From assembly GCA_947179155.2 (NCBI GenBank), contig OX359270.1, forward strand, positions 574,501 through 638,500: 64,000 nt of DNA. The letters are read 5' to 3'. Numbering within the stretch: the first letter of the stretch is position 1; every line of letters starts with the position of its first letter. This stretch comes from Hedera helix (taxonomy: Eukaryota; Streptophyta; Magnoliopsida; Apiales; Araliaceae). The notes beneath the pieces were generated by a model. That model ran no database searches. It had not been told where the DNA came from and was given only the letters and a program-made list of their open reading frames with translations. The translations under genes were made by a program, and so were the position numbers. Below are positions 36,407 to 48,761 of the stretch, one piece after another.

Positions 36407-37677
36407 CTGACAGAGCCGTCGAGCGAAAAGAGAAGGTACTCCAAGATCGCAGAGTGAACTTGAGTAACTTCAAGATCGTAGAGTGACAGCAAGACCACAT
36501 AGTAATTGAAGGAAACTCCAAGATTGTAGAGCGACTCTAGATAAAAAGTCAGAACACAAAGTCACCAGAATCGTAGAATGATATATTTGAGAATTGACTA
36601 TACAATCCTAGACAATCAAGATCATAGAGTGCAACTCTTGACTTGTGATCATAGAGTGCAACTCCTAAATTGTCAATGATCGTTTTGATCGAAAGCTTCT
36701 TCAACACAAATGTGTTGACAAAAAAGAGAATGTCCAATCAGTCGTAATTTTAACCACTAAATTTGAAAACAACAATCTACCACAGCACGTAGACAATGGC
36801 TGACACAGTTAACAAACATTGACAGCTACAACAGACTACCAGTTAGAGTCAGAAGATGTCAGTGTTCTACTCAAGTGGTAAAAACGATAATTTCCAACAT
36901 ATATTTTTTCAAGGAAAAATCTACAAATAAATTCCAACTTCAGACTTCAAAGGAATCGAGAAAAAATATATCAATTGATTATAAGAGTAAAAAGCAAAGC
37001 ATACAAGTTTTAGAGCTCAAAAAGTTTACCTTTCGATCCAAAGGTTACTCTACATTTTTAAGAAATCGTTCATCGCTGCTAAGTCCTTTCAAAGAAGAAT
37101 TTAACGCAACTTAGCAGTACCCTAAACACAACTAAATAAACAACAGTTGTATTTTACTGATCGTTGAAAGACAAGACTTAATGAATCGCCTGATTCTATG
37201 AGAATTAATTCTCTTAGTGAGGTTTAAGTCTGTGTGTGACTTATCAAATCTTAGTGACTTGTGCGATACTTAGTGGATCACAGTGTTGTAATTGGTTCAG
37301 AGAGAACCTGGTCTGAGTGACTTTATTCTTAGTGAATTATCCCTACTCGATGGAGTGGAAGAAATGACTACAAATAATTTAGACTCTGAACTTCTTAAAA
37401 ATCACTATCTTCTTTATTGTTTTACATAAGTACTATATCAACTGTAATAAATTAACATATCAACTATAATATTAATTGAGATTTGTCTCCACACTCTTTA
37501 TCGCTAAATTCATAACTAAGGTTTTCAATATATATTTGAAGGAATTTTTATAAAACACAATATTTCGTTGTGCATAACTGAAATAAGTTAACTGATAAAT
37601 TAATAGGTAAATAATTTTAATTTAAGATTTTAATAAAATGATCTATTCAACTCCCTTCTAGATCTCTTATTGTGCCA
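35900..37677 (-). mobile_element. Unclassified repeat family R, copy 3
   Basis: The right end reads, on the minus strand, ATGGCACAATAAGAGATCTAG then AAGGGAGTTGAATAGATC, the same start as copies 1 and 2. The left part has the 'GATCGTAGAGT' words (CTCTACGATC on minus) of the family. The left boundary is unclear because of the tandem duplication. Confidence 0.65.
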
Positions 37678-37695
37678 TCTGTGAATAACATCTTT

Positions 37696-38060
37696 AAATT
37701 TAGATAGTATTTAATTGATATAAATTTAAATAGTACTTATGTTAATATAAATAGGAAATCTGAACCAAAAATTTATAAAATCAAAAATTGATGAAATTAA
37801 GTTTGTACTTTTAATTATATAATTAATTGTTATAGATTTGTATAGTTTTTATACTAATTTGAATAGAAAAAAAAATTATTTTCTTTTCTTTTTGTTCCTA
37901 TTAGAAGTAAGAATATTTTTACATTTAGATAGTATTTAATTGATATAAATTTGGATAGTACTTATGTAATATGAATAGGAAAGATTAACAAAAAAATTGT
38001 GAAATTAAAGTAAGTTTGTGCTTTTAATTTTATAATTAATTTTTATTAATATTAATGATT
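37696..38060. repeat. Diverged tandem duplication, period about 225 bp
   Basis: TTTAGATAGTATTTAATTGA followed by TATAAATTT(A/G)(A/G)ATAGTACTTATGT occurs at about 37698 and again at about 37923, and the similarity continues for more than 130 bp. Confidence 0.75.
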
Positions 38061-38420
38061 CAAGACTTTCTAAATTTACCTGTATTTTATTTTTTTAAAC
38101 TCATCTAGTCAATCTAGTCGTCTATAATCCCCTAAACCCAAGTGGCTTGTTTTTAGCAAAGGGCGGCATTATTTTGTTAATTCTCTTTCCATATTACCCA
38201 AATAAATTAATAAATCCTATCAAGCTAGAAAAGGGCAAACGAGAGTATCAAAGCAAAGAACGAACTTCTTTTACTCCTTTTGTAGGGAACATGAGCATTA
38301 GAATAGAAAAATAAGAAAGTGAAATTAAAGAAGGTCCACAATAGGTCTTTAATTATATAATTAGTTAGTTTCACATGGTGAGAATTAGTTTTTGATAAAT
38401 ATCATTACCGGCCAGAGCAT

Positions 38421-38525
38421 GTAAGATTAAATGCTTAATAAGTCACTGTACTTTATGCCAATATACAAGTGAGTAACTAAACTTTTTTTTCTTACATTCG
38501 ACGCATTGAACTTTAGTTTCCTAAC
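38421..38525. repeat. Left terminal inverted repeat of the MULE
   Basis: Starts GTAAGATTAAATGC after CCAGAGCAT. It pairs with 53430-53541. Solo LTR copy A is inserted about 65 bp beyond it. Confidence 0.8.
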
Positions 38526-38588
38526 AAAACGTTAGTAATTTCGTTAACTCAGTTGACTTTATACAAAAATAAACAACACAGCAGTTAA

Positions 38589-41069
38589 TGTAAGACCCCG
38601 AATTTTATGAAATACAAAATTTAATTTTTCTTCATATATATTTTTCCTGAAACAGTAGGTGGTTAAATTGATAAGGTTAAGAGTTAAGGATGTTATGTGC
38701 AAATTTTATTATGTCGGACAATATTCGTTTGGTCGGAGAATATTCGTTTTGTCGGGGAATATTCGATTCGTACGACGGCGCCGAAATAACAAAATAATGG
38801 TGGACCCCCACAACGACTTATTGTCAGATATAGAAAGCGACATACGTAACATTTTTAAATAAATATAGTCAACGGTATTATCATCTTGAACTGTTAAAAT
38901 ATCCGGTGGTAAAGGAATAGTAACATACGGTATTACATAGTAGCACACGGTATTGCACAGTAGCACGCGGTGTTGTACAGTGTTTCATATTATTAAACTG
39001 ATAAAGTGGTTATTGTACTATATTGACTTTATTGAACCAATAATTGTCACATGCATAATAGTTCATATTATTGAGCTGATAATTGTTACAGTAACATATG
39101 CACAATAATTCACATTACTGAATCAATAATTGTCATTACACAGTAACGTGTTATTTTCTTATTTATTTTCAGCATTATTGTTGTCTCTTTTATGATATTA
39201 ATTAAACTATTTTATTCTATTATTAGTTTATTTTCCTGTTTATCTAACTCGAAAAGCCAATTACGCTGCATTTACAACAATTAGCCATAGTAATAAATAA
39301 TTATGAATTATTGTTGAATAATTGAATTGATAAAGTTATTTGTTTTTATTATGATAAATTATATAAAGTTGTTTGTTTTTATATATAAAGTTAATTGATT
39401 TATTTAAAGTTAGTTGTTTTATATATAAAGTAAATTGAATGGTATAGATTAAAAGATGATTTTTAAATGAATGGTTTAGATTAAGGAAATCTTAAAAGAT
39501 GAAATGAGTGGTATGGATTAAACATTATCTTGAAATATACGGTTTGGATTAAATTAGGAAATCTTGGTGATGATAAGATTTCTTGCTATAAATAGAGGCC
39601 TTAACTTAAGGATTTTTCATAAAAAACTTCCTTGCTTATTCTTTCTTTCACTCTCCAAATATTTCTTTGTATAAGTTCTCCTTGAGTGTGCTAAAGTCAT
39701 CTTGAGTATTTGTAAAGAGCTGTAAGTGTACGAGTTCATATCTAGTCACGCGTTAAGGTAAGGGATACCATCTTTTTCATCTTCCATTATTCAAACTTAC
39801 TATGGTAAGGGATTATCATTATTTGATTCTCGAAAATAATATTGTTTCTTTCTTATTCATAAGATGTGTCATTCCTTATTAATTTCTGGGAATAACCTGA
39901 CTACGCGGACTACCGCATGTTTGGTGAATAACCTTTCGTATTCATTCCTTATTAAATTGTGGGAATAACCTGACTACGCGGACTACCGCATGTTTGGTGA
40001 ATTACTCTTCGTATTCATTTCTTACTTGTCTCTTGTTGGTAAAGTTTTCTGAAATGAATACATATTCTTTAATAGTTTGCGCTTCATCTAATATCATTTC
40101 AACTGAACCTTCCTATTTTTCTAAATCTTTCTATTGAACTTTAACTGTTATTCTGAACTGTGGATCTTAAATATCATTCTTGAATTTTAGTCCACATTAT
40201 GTTGGTAATTTGGACATTATTTGAATCTGCACAAAGAAAAATCATAAACTTTTGATATTTATTGATCATACTGTTTCTTCTGATTCATCATCTATATCAC
40301 GGTTGTTATTCTAATCATCAAGAACCATGTTGTTGTGAATATCTGTGGCCTGGGGCACAGTTGATAGGATAAAGGCGATATAATTATTGTGTCTTTTAGG
40401 GCACGTGGTGAATATTCTCTTTGGCCTGGGGCAAAGATGAACTGTTGTTGGTATGATTATGACCAAAGGCTGAAAACTGGTATAATCATTACCGTTGGTG
40501 TTATATTTGAATATCTTTAGCTCGTAATGCAAAGATGGACTATTGATTGGCATGATTATAATCAGGAACTGAAAATTTATATTATCATGACCAGCGGTGT
40601 TTAAGATGATAAAAGTTGATGATGTTTTTCCTAAAAACAGAAGCGAGTGGACATTATAGTCTGCATTATTCTTCTAATAGATTGCTCATTCCGCTGCTAT
40701 TATTGACAGAAAGCTTATTGTCTATTATATTCAATTAAGAACTCATCTGTTGAAGGCTAATGATAATTTATTTGTCGTTATCTTAGTCATGATATTTCTT
40801 ACTGGGCTATTTGAGCTCACCCTTTCTTTTGTTCCATTGTTTTTCAGAAAAAGATAGAGTAGTTGGGTCTAGCAGGGGAATGGAGTGACGGTCCGAGTGA
40901 TAGCTATTGTAGTCTTCACATGTTGTATATAGTGTGGAAATAATAGTTAAGACTTAGTTGTGTATTATTGAGTTTTGCATTTCTGTTCTATGTACTATTT
41001 GTATTAAAGTTTATGTATTTTATGGCGTCTCAAATTGGGCTATATAGACCTAGATTTGTGGGCGTCACA
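38589..41069 (+). mobile_element. Solo LTR of a gypsy-type element, copy A (2481 bp)
   Basis: Starts TGTAAGACCCCG, ends GGGCGTCACA, and is flanked by a perfect GTTAA duplication (38584-38588 and 41070-41074). It has no internal region, so it is a solo LTR formed by recombination. It contains a tandem pair of about 75-bp units with CTGACTACGCGGACTACCGC (about 39895-40010) that copy B lacks. Confidence 0.92.
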
Positions 41070-41656
41070 GTTAACGTGTAAAAAAAGTCCTTATGTGGCA
41101 AAGAGAATCCTACGTGACCATCATTACATGGATATGGAGGAAAAAACTCCCTCTAAACTATCAGATGGACCCCACATGTCAATTAGAAGCCATATCAATT
41201 ATTCCAGTTTGCTCGTTTCAAAAAATTGAACCCTAAGCCAAGCCTTCCAAAGTTAATCGATAAATAGAAGCATATGCTAAGAAATCCCTAAACCTCCTTA
41301 ACATAATCGATTAGTGGGTGTGAAATCGATTGGTTAAAATCGATTGAAGGTCGTCTGACATTAACGGTGGACAGGTATGTCCTATTTTGGTCTCTTTTGT
41401 CCCCTTTTCTGAGTTTGATGATTTTTTTGTTACTTGTTGTCGTATTGTTCTTTTTTTATAAGCCCTAGATCTGAAGTATTTTCTTCTTCTTTATCTTTGT
41501 CTTTTTCTTTTTCTTTACTACTTCTCTGCTTTCAAGATTGATAAAACCTTTTTTTATTGAAATATATCCCACATGTATGGTCTGTATTTTCACAGACATA
41601 AAACTCTTACATCGCATGCTCTGTTTTAAATTATTTAATGTATTTATTTGTTGCAG

Positions 41657-43017
41657 ATGGATACTATTGTTCAATTTAATGTACACCATGGTAAAAGTTC
41701 ATTTGTGCTCCTTTATTTGAGTATGTGGGACAGTGAGAGGTAATGTCCATCACATACCACATTTAGATGTTGATTATATATTTATGTCTATTATAGATGG
41801 CTTAGCTATTGAACTTAGCTATCATCCCAAATCAACTATTTATTTTAAAAGTTATGGTATAGATATTAAAATATTGTTAGACTTGTTTATGATTATGTTG
41901 GTATAAGAGATATGGTTAATATTTACTTGCCACGTGGGGTAATTGATGTTTATTTAGACCATGTTTTACCATATAATACTGATCAAACCTCCACCATGGA
42001 TGACCATCAAAGTTTAGAATTATCAAGGGTTGACAAATATAGGGGTGTTAGTGAAGCATTGAAATACAATGTGGAAAATGTTGCTAATAATATGCGTGTC
42101 ATGAACACAAGGTTTAAAATGAGGGCCAATAGGATACTTGAAGATGATAGTTCTGAGACAGAGGTTACTAGTGATGATGAAGAGTGCAATGATGAAGAAC
42201 TGGTAGAGGCTAAGAGAAAATATAGGGAGTTTAAGAGGGACATGACAAATGTTGTGGGTGAGGAGGAGGAAGGTGGAAATCAGGGAGTGGAATGAAGTAA
42301 TGAGGCAGAAAAATAAGGAAATAAAGTGAATAAAGAAGATTCAAGAAAGGATAGTGAAAATAAGGAGAGGAAGCTCAAATTCAACAGAGCGAGGAAGCTG
42401 AAACTGGAAGGGAAGCAACTACTAAAGTGTCAATGAAAATAATAGTGAAAGAACAAGTACATGCAGTGATTCAGATAATGTAGATTGGCAGAATGAGTGT
42501 GACAATTGTGATGTTCTTAGGTCACTTTCAAATAGGAATGAAAAAAGAAGATGTTTATTATGTAGGGCATCCCCTAGTAAAAAATAAATAAAATAGAGCT
42601 AAGTCAATTAATCTTAAAATAAAAAAGAAGTTGACTGAGTTTAAGTAGTATATGACATTTACTAGCATTGGGGAGTTTAAAGATGCAATTAAAGACTACT
42701 CTATTGCTCATATCAAGAAGTTATGGTCTCCAGTTAATGACTCAAGAAGATGTCAAGTGAAGTGTGACAAAGGATTCCATGAAAATTGTGGGCTAGTTAT
42801 ATGCAAAGGTCTTATACATGGCGAATGGAGTCTATTTTGGACACTCACAATTGCACCAGGAGCTTCAAAAACAAGTTAGCTACAATTAAGTACTTGGTTT
42901 AGTACTATGGCAATAGGATTAGGAGGAATCCTACCTTGAAACTAAGGGAGATGCAGGATCAAATCAAACTGAAACTCAAGCTAGATGTTACAGAGGTTAA
43001 GTGCATTAGGGTTAAAT
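41657..43017 (+). pseudogene. MULE (MuDR-type) transposase, N-terminal part
   Basis: It starts at ATG 41657, after a possible intron end (TTGTTGCAG). The opening reading resembles the first residues of plant MULE transposases (M-D-T-I-V-Q-F-N-V-H-H-G) and then shifts frame. Region 41912-42295 gives IDVYLDHVLP and an acidic linker (DDSSETEVTSDDEECNDEE). Region 42652-42990 gives the MuDR DNA-binding domain (FTSIGEFKDAIKDYSI, then CQVKCDKG, then, one frame over, HNCTRSFKNKLAT). Multiple stops and frameshifts. The reading breaks at about 43017 where copia sequence begins. The DDE catalytic core is missing from both parts. Confidence 0.85.
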
Positions 43018-46000
43018 AAAGACCTAATTAACTTAAAAATTAATAAAATAAATTCATGTTAATGTTGTTATTAAAAAATCACTTAAAGAATTTTTCTATG
43101 CCTAATTCACTAACATTATATAGCATATTGAATGCTAATAAATTAACTAAATTGAATTATTTGGATTGTTTAAAGAAATTTAAGAACAGTTCTCAATATT
43201 GAAAAACTAGTAAATGTCCTTAATTTGTCTGTCCCTACAAATGTTGCATACAATGCCTCTGAGGAAGATATTGTTACTCATTTTCACAATTTGTTGTGAA
43301 CTTCCACATGAATAAACTAGACTTTAGCTTATTGAAGACTACTGAGAATCCTTTTCCTTCCAAGAAAGGTTAAATCTTACTAGTAGATGAATCTTTCAAG
43401 CAGAGAAAGATGGTTAAATGTGTTTCTGAGGAGTCAGAAGAAGGTAGAAGACAAAAGAAAGATACTAAACAAATGACATAAATAAAAGTGATCACAAGGG
43501 CAAAAGAGTTTGCTTTCATTGCGATAAGCCAAAAAACTGGAAAATGAACTACAAGGAGTATCTAATAGTGGTTAATCAGAATAAGCTTAGTGAAGCTTCT
43601 ACTATAGATAAAGATTTGTTTATAATAAAATAAAACTTTCTATAAGTCAAGTTCTACTTGGGTATTAGATACCGACTAGTGGTTTCACATATGCAAGTTA
43701 TTGCAAATACTAAGCAGAAGTATAAGGCTAAACAAATGATAAGTAATCTTGTATATGGAGAATGAAGCAAAGGTTGTTATATTAGTTATACGAACTTACA
43801 ATTTAGCATAGCCTACGGGCAAGTCTATTAAGTTAGTAAGCTATTACTATGTTCCAGTTCTTAAAAGAAATATTATTTTATTTCATGTGTTGACAAGGAA
43901 GGGTTTTACATTATAATAAAGAACAATCGTTGTTCTATTTATAATGATAATATTTTATTTAGAACTGGTTGATTACTTAATGGACTTTTCAAGACTCGAC
44001 TTAGATGAAAAATATTTTTCAAATTGAACAAACTAAATGCAAAGAGATGATATGAATCATACCTTCTTATAATACTGTGGACTCGGTCATATTAATGAAA
44101 CAAGACTAAACAAGTTATATAAAGATAGAGTTTAAGAACCATATGATTATGAATCATATACTACTTGAATCTTATATCATGGGTAACATGACTAAATCTC
44201 CATTTAGTTAACATAAAGAGAGTTGCAGAGTTGTTAGAATTGGTACACACAGTGGTGTGTGGGACCTATGACAGCACATGTAAAAGGAGGATATTCATTC
44301 ATTACTTTCACTGAAGATCAGTCTAGATTTGGATATATGTATTTGATAAAACACAAGTCCAAATCGTTTAAAAAGGTTCAAACAATTCAGAAATGAAGTG
44401 GAGAAACAAGTGACTAAAAGTATTAAAGTTCTTCGATTAGATCGAGAAGTAAATACTTAAGCAGTAAGTTTTTAGATCATCTCAAACAGAATGGTATTCT
44501 CTCACAATAGATATGGTTTTGACGCATGATGAGTTTTACTAATCTTCTAGTATCCTTATGGGGTTATACCCTAGAAACGGCAGCATATCTACTAAATAAA
44601 GTACCTTTAAAAATCCGTCCCTAAGACTGCATATGAGTTATGAACATGAAAAAAACTAAGTCTTAAGTGTGTTAAGATTTGAGGTTGTCCAACTTATATC
44701 AAAAGGTTTGAGAATGATAAGCTAGTGGTAAGATCTGACAAGGCCAAATTTATGGGATATCTTAAAGAAAATTTTGGGATATCTTAAGGAAAGTTTAAGA
44801 TATTATTTTTATAATTCTACTGATTAAAAAGTGTTTGTTGAAACACACTGCCTTCTTAGAAAAAGGAGTTTATCCTTGAAGGGGTTAGTGGGAGTAAGAT
44901 AGATCTTGAAGAAGTTCAAAAATCACAAAACATTATAGATCAAATGAAGGAATCTGTTCAAATAGATAAACATATTGTGCCACAACCAAGTCGTATATCT
45001 GGAATAGTACCGAAGATGTCTGAATTGTATGAATTCATCATAGATGATGATGATGAGATACACATCATAGTGGATGATGATCCAGTAACATACGATGATG
45101 TTTGAGTAGTAGAGATTCAAGAGAAATGACTAATGACCATGAAATCCAAAATGGACTCCATATACAAGTGTAGACTTGAATTTCTCCACTATAAGGCATT
45201 ATGCCTATAGGGTGTAAATGGATTTTTAGAGAAATACTGAAGCAGATGGCAAGGTGGAGGCCTATAGGACTTGACTAGTAATAAAAGGTTTCAAACAAAG
45301 TCAAGGCGTTGACTATGATGAAACTTTTCACCGGTAGAAATGCTTAAGTCTATTCGAATTTTACTTGTAATTGCAACTTACTATACGAGATCTAACAAAT
45401 GGATGTAGAGACGCCCTTTCTCAAAAATGAGGATGTATATATGATATAGCCAGATGGATTTGTCTCCAAAGATGGAGCAAATCAAGTATATAAGCTACAA
45501 CGATCTATTTATGAATTGAAACAAGCTTCTCAAAGATGAAACATCCATTTTGATGAGACAATCAAAAGAGTTTGATTTTATCAAAAACGAGGATGAACTA
45601 AGTGTGTACAAGAAAGTTAGTGGAAGCACTGTGACATTCGCAATATTATATGTTGATATACTACTGATAATGAATGACATACCGATGCTACAATCAGTAA
45701 AGATATGATTGTCTAAACACTTTCACATGAAGGACTTGAGAGAAACATCCTATTATTAGAAATAAAGGTCTATAGAGATAAATCATAGAGGATGCTCAGC
45801 TTGACTCAAAAAACGTACATTAATTCGATGCTAAAGATGTTTAGCATGACAAACTTCATGAGAGGTCTCATGTTGATAAGTCAGGGAGTAAATTTCTTCT
45901 ATAAATTATCCCCAAAGACACCAAAAAAGAGAGATTGTGTGAGTAAGATACCTTATGATTCGGCAATAGGATCTATCATGTATATGATGATATGTACTAG

Positions 46001-47165
46001 ACCTGATGTTGCTTATGTATGATAAATAGATATCAGTTCAATTCTAGAGAAAAATATTAGAAAGGAGTTTCTAATGGTGGGTCTGATTTAAAACTAAAAG
46101 GCTATAAAGACTCAAGTTTTTTAAACTAACCAAGACAACAGCAAATTCGCTTCAGGTTATATAATTACCTTGAATGGTGGTGCAGTGAGTTAGAAAAGTT
46201 TCAAACAGCAAAGTGTTATTGATTTAGTGACAAATGCATAGTATATAGCTATAAGTGAAGCTGCAAAGGAGATTGTTTAGATGAACAAGTTCATTACAGA
46301 ACTTGAAATGGTTCTTAACATTAAAAGAATTTAATTCGCCAAGAAACTTAAGTCTCATCTGAAATTCAAACATGTGTTGCAACGTTTTCGTTTGATTAGA
46401 TAAATTATTAAAAAATATATGACACCATATATAGATATGGTAGACTCTCATAATAACATTACAGATCCATTAATTAAAGCATTTACTCAGCAATTTATTT
46501 GATTGCCACTTAGAGAAGAGGGTATGAGATATCAAGGGTGATTGACTTTAGTGTAAGTGGGAGATTGAAAGTAGTATGCCCTCAAGTCAATCACATTTGA
46601 TGTGATAACATTTACTTTGTAATCTTATTCGTTTATTAATATAAAAAAATTAGTTAAAGGCATTTCTTTATTCATGATTAATTGGTTGAATTAATTAAAT
46701 GGATAAACCCATAGTTTTTAGCAATGCTTTTAGAATCATAATGTTGATTATACTAATGAGATCTAAATTTAAGATAGCTCAAAACTAAGATGTTCCTAAT
46801 CGTGGAATCATTAAAATGGGGATTAGTTAATCCTGATAGATTAGTACATATTATGCTTGCTCTTTAGAAGATGATGATTGATCTCAAAATCATCTGTGTG
46901 GAGATATTAAAGCAAGTGTGTAGGTGATTATTAAAAAATAAGTTCACTAAACGTGACTTGTTTAAAGAACACCTAATGGAGTTTTACTTATCTGTCAATA
47001 AAAGTTCCTAATGTGATAGTAGTACATATGATCTTTGGACTTGAGATTATCATAGTACCTTGTGTATGATAAATTATACTTTGTCATATTCCTTTAGACT
47101 ATTCGGGTATAACAAACTATGCAAAGCACATATTTGAAAACTAGAGAAAGAAATTTCCCTCACAA
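43018..47165 (+). mobile_element. Decayed Ty1-copia element nested in the MULE transposase
   Basis: Successive plus-strand fragments give copia gag (about 43130-43300, ANKLTKLNYLD), a knuckle (CFHCDKPKNWKMN, degenerate), integrase pieces (44250-44600), reverse transcriptase (VETPFLKNEDVYM, YELKQASQR at 45400-45540), the post-RT region (45792-46022, YDSAIGSIMYMMICTRPDVAY) and RNase H (46190-46500). A polypurine tract AAGTGGGAGA at about 46555 precedes the presumed 3' LTR, starting at about 46566 (TGAAAGTAGTATGCCCTCAAG). I could not find a matching 5' LTR, so the left end is probably truncated. Every domain has stops. Confidence 0.85.
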
Positions 47166-48530
47166 GCATTGAAATAAACATTTTGGGAGGCAACAATGGC
47201 TACACATCATGTAGCTTATAAAAGGGCAATGAGGGAGGTTAAAAAGTTATCAGTTGAAGCATATAAGAAGCAGGATAAGCAAGATCCAAAATTGTGGTTT
47301 GAAGCATTTTTTGAAACTCATTCAAAAACTGATAATGTAGAGAAAAACATGTTTGAGTGCTTCAACGCGTGGATTATTAAGGCAAGATATATGTTAGTTC
47401 TTCAAATGTTGACTGAAATCTATAATCAAATATTGGTTAGGTTGTACCAAAAAATAGATGTAATGATGAAGACTGAAGATTTAATATGCCTTAGGATTAA
47501 AAAGAAACTGGATGCAGCTGTTTTGGAGTCTACACACTGTAAAGCTCTATGGGATGGTCAGTCAAAATTCCAAGTGAGGGAAAAAGGAAATGGAGGATAC
47601 ACAGTTGACCTAAAGCATAGAACTTGTGCGTGTAGGTTTGGAATTTAACAGGAACCCCATGTTCTCTTGTAGTTAGAGCCATTCATTCCATATATGAAAA
47701 TCTTATAGAATATGTGGCTCACTGGTACACAAGGGAGACTTATCTGAAAACCTATTCTCACACCTTTGAAGTACTAAGACTTTTAGATTTTACTGAATGT
47801 GATATCATACTGCCTCCACCTATGAAGAAAAAACTGAAGAGAATACCACAACTTTTAAAAATGAAGGAGCAAGGGGAAGAGGGAACAAATAGCAACAAGG
47901 TGGTTAGGGTCTCGAGAAAATGGAGAAAGATGTACCGCACCGTGTGCAAGGAGGAGGGTCACAACCGAGCCAAATGCCCAAAGTACCCACTACAAAGGGT
48001 AAGTTAATTTAATTATATGCACATTATAGTATATAATTTCAATAATAGCAACTTATTTTCTAATACATGCTATTTTTTCTATACTACTGACATTGAAAAG
48101 GGGAAAAAGGAGGTGAATAACAATAATAAGGAAAAATAGAAGGTGAATGATAATGACAAGGGAAAACAAAAAGTCGTTAACTGTGAAAAAGAACAACAAA
48201 ATTATGTATTTGTAAGTATAATTTGCTAACTCTAAAAATTTATTTAATGATAAGTTATTATAATTGAACTGGAGGTTAATGTAATAATATATATTTGTTT
48301 TTGTTTTATACTATGTACTAGATATTAGATGCCAACTTCAAGACTTGTAAGGAAGAAGAAGTCTTCACAAACCATTGTCTAATGATGCACTCCACCTGCT
48401 TCTACACCACCAACCTAGGTGGATACAAGAAAAAGCCAGACAACTGAACAAATTTTACAGAATTTAATCTGCAGGCTATTTAAAGGACCAAGGAAGAAGG
48501 GTGGAGGGACAACCCAACAATAGAATGTAC
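47166..48530 (+). pseudogene. MULE transposase, C-terminal part
   Basis: Region 47196-47648 gives the post-catalytic helical region (MREVKKLSVEAYKKQ, FFETHSKTDNVEKNMFECFN) and the start of the SWIM zinc finger (RTCACRF). The rest of the SWIM finger lies one frame over (GTPCSLVVRAIHSIYENL). Region 47714-48007 gives the tail (HWYTRETYLKTYSHTF, LPPPMKKKLKRIPQ) and a zinc knuckle (CKEEGHNRAKCP). Possible further C-terminal exons follow a GTAAGT at 48000. This order (SWIM, conserved 'Y.. Y' tail, knuckle) is that of plant MULEs. It follows the N-terminal part after the copia insertion, with the DDE core lost. Confidence 0.88.
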
Positions 48531-48586
48531 TTTAACTTATTTAAGTACTAAGTTATAGAAACATTATTTTGGAGTCAAAATTGTAA

Positions 48587-48720
48587 TCTTTTGGTATAGT
48601 TTATGAATATCAAGACTTTTGGTATAGCTTATGAAAATCACTTTCAGTATAGCTTATGAAGATTGTCACTTTTCGTATAGCTTATGAAGACCACTTTTGG
48701 TCACTTTTAGTATAGCTCTG
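48587..48720. repeat. Short tandem repeat TTTGGTATAGCTTATGA
   Basis: About five variable units of a TTTGGTATAG(C/T)TTATGA motif, just downstream of the transposase remnant. The unit spacing is about 25-35 bp. Confidence 0.75.
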
Positions 48721-48761
48721 TATTTTTTGGTTAATGTTATAGTAAAGTTTGTCATGTTATT

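Noticed and set aside
36301..37114. Basic open frames of 61-79 codons
   Set aside because: They fall inside repeat family R and the tandem duplication, without domain or codon support.
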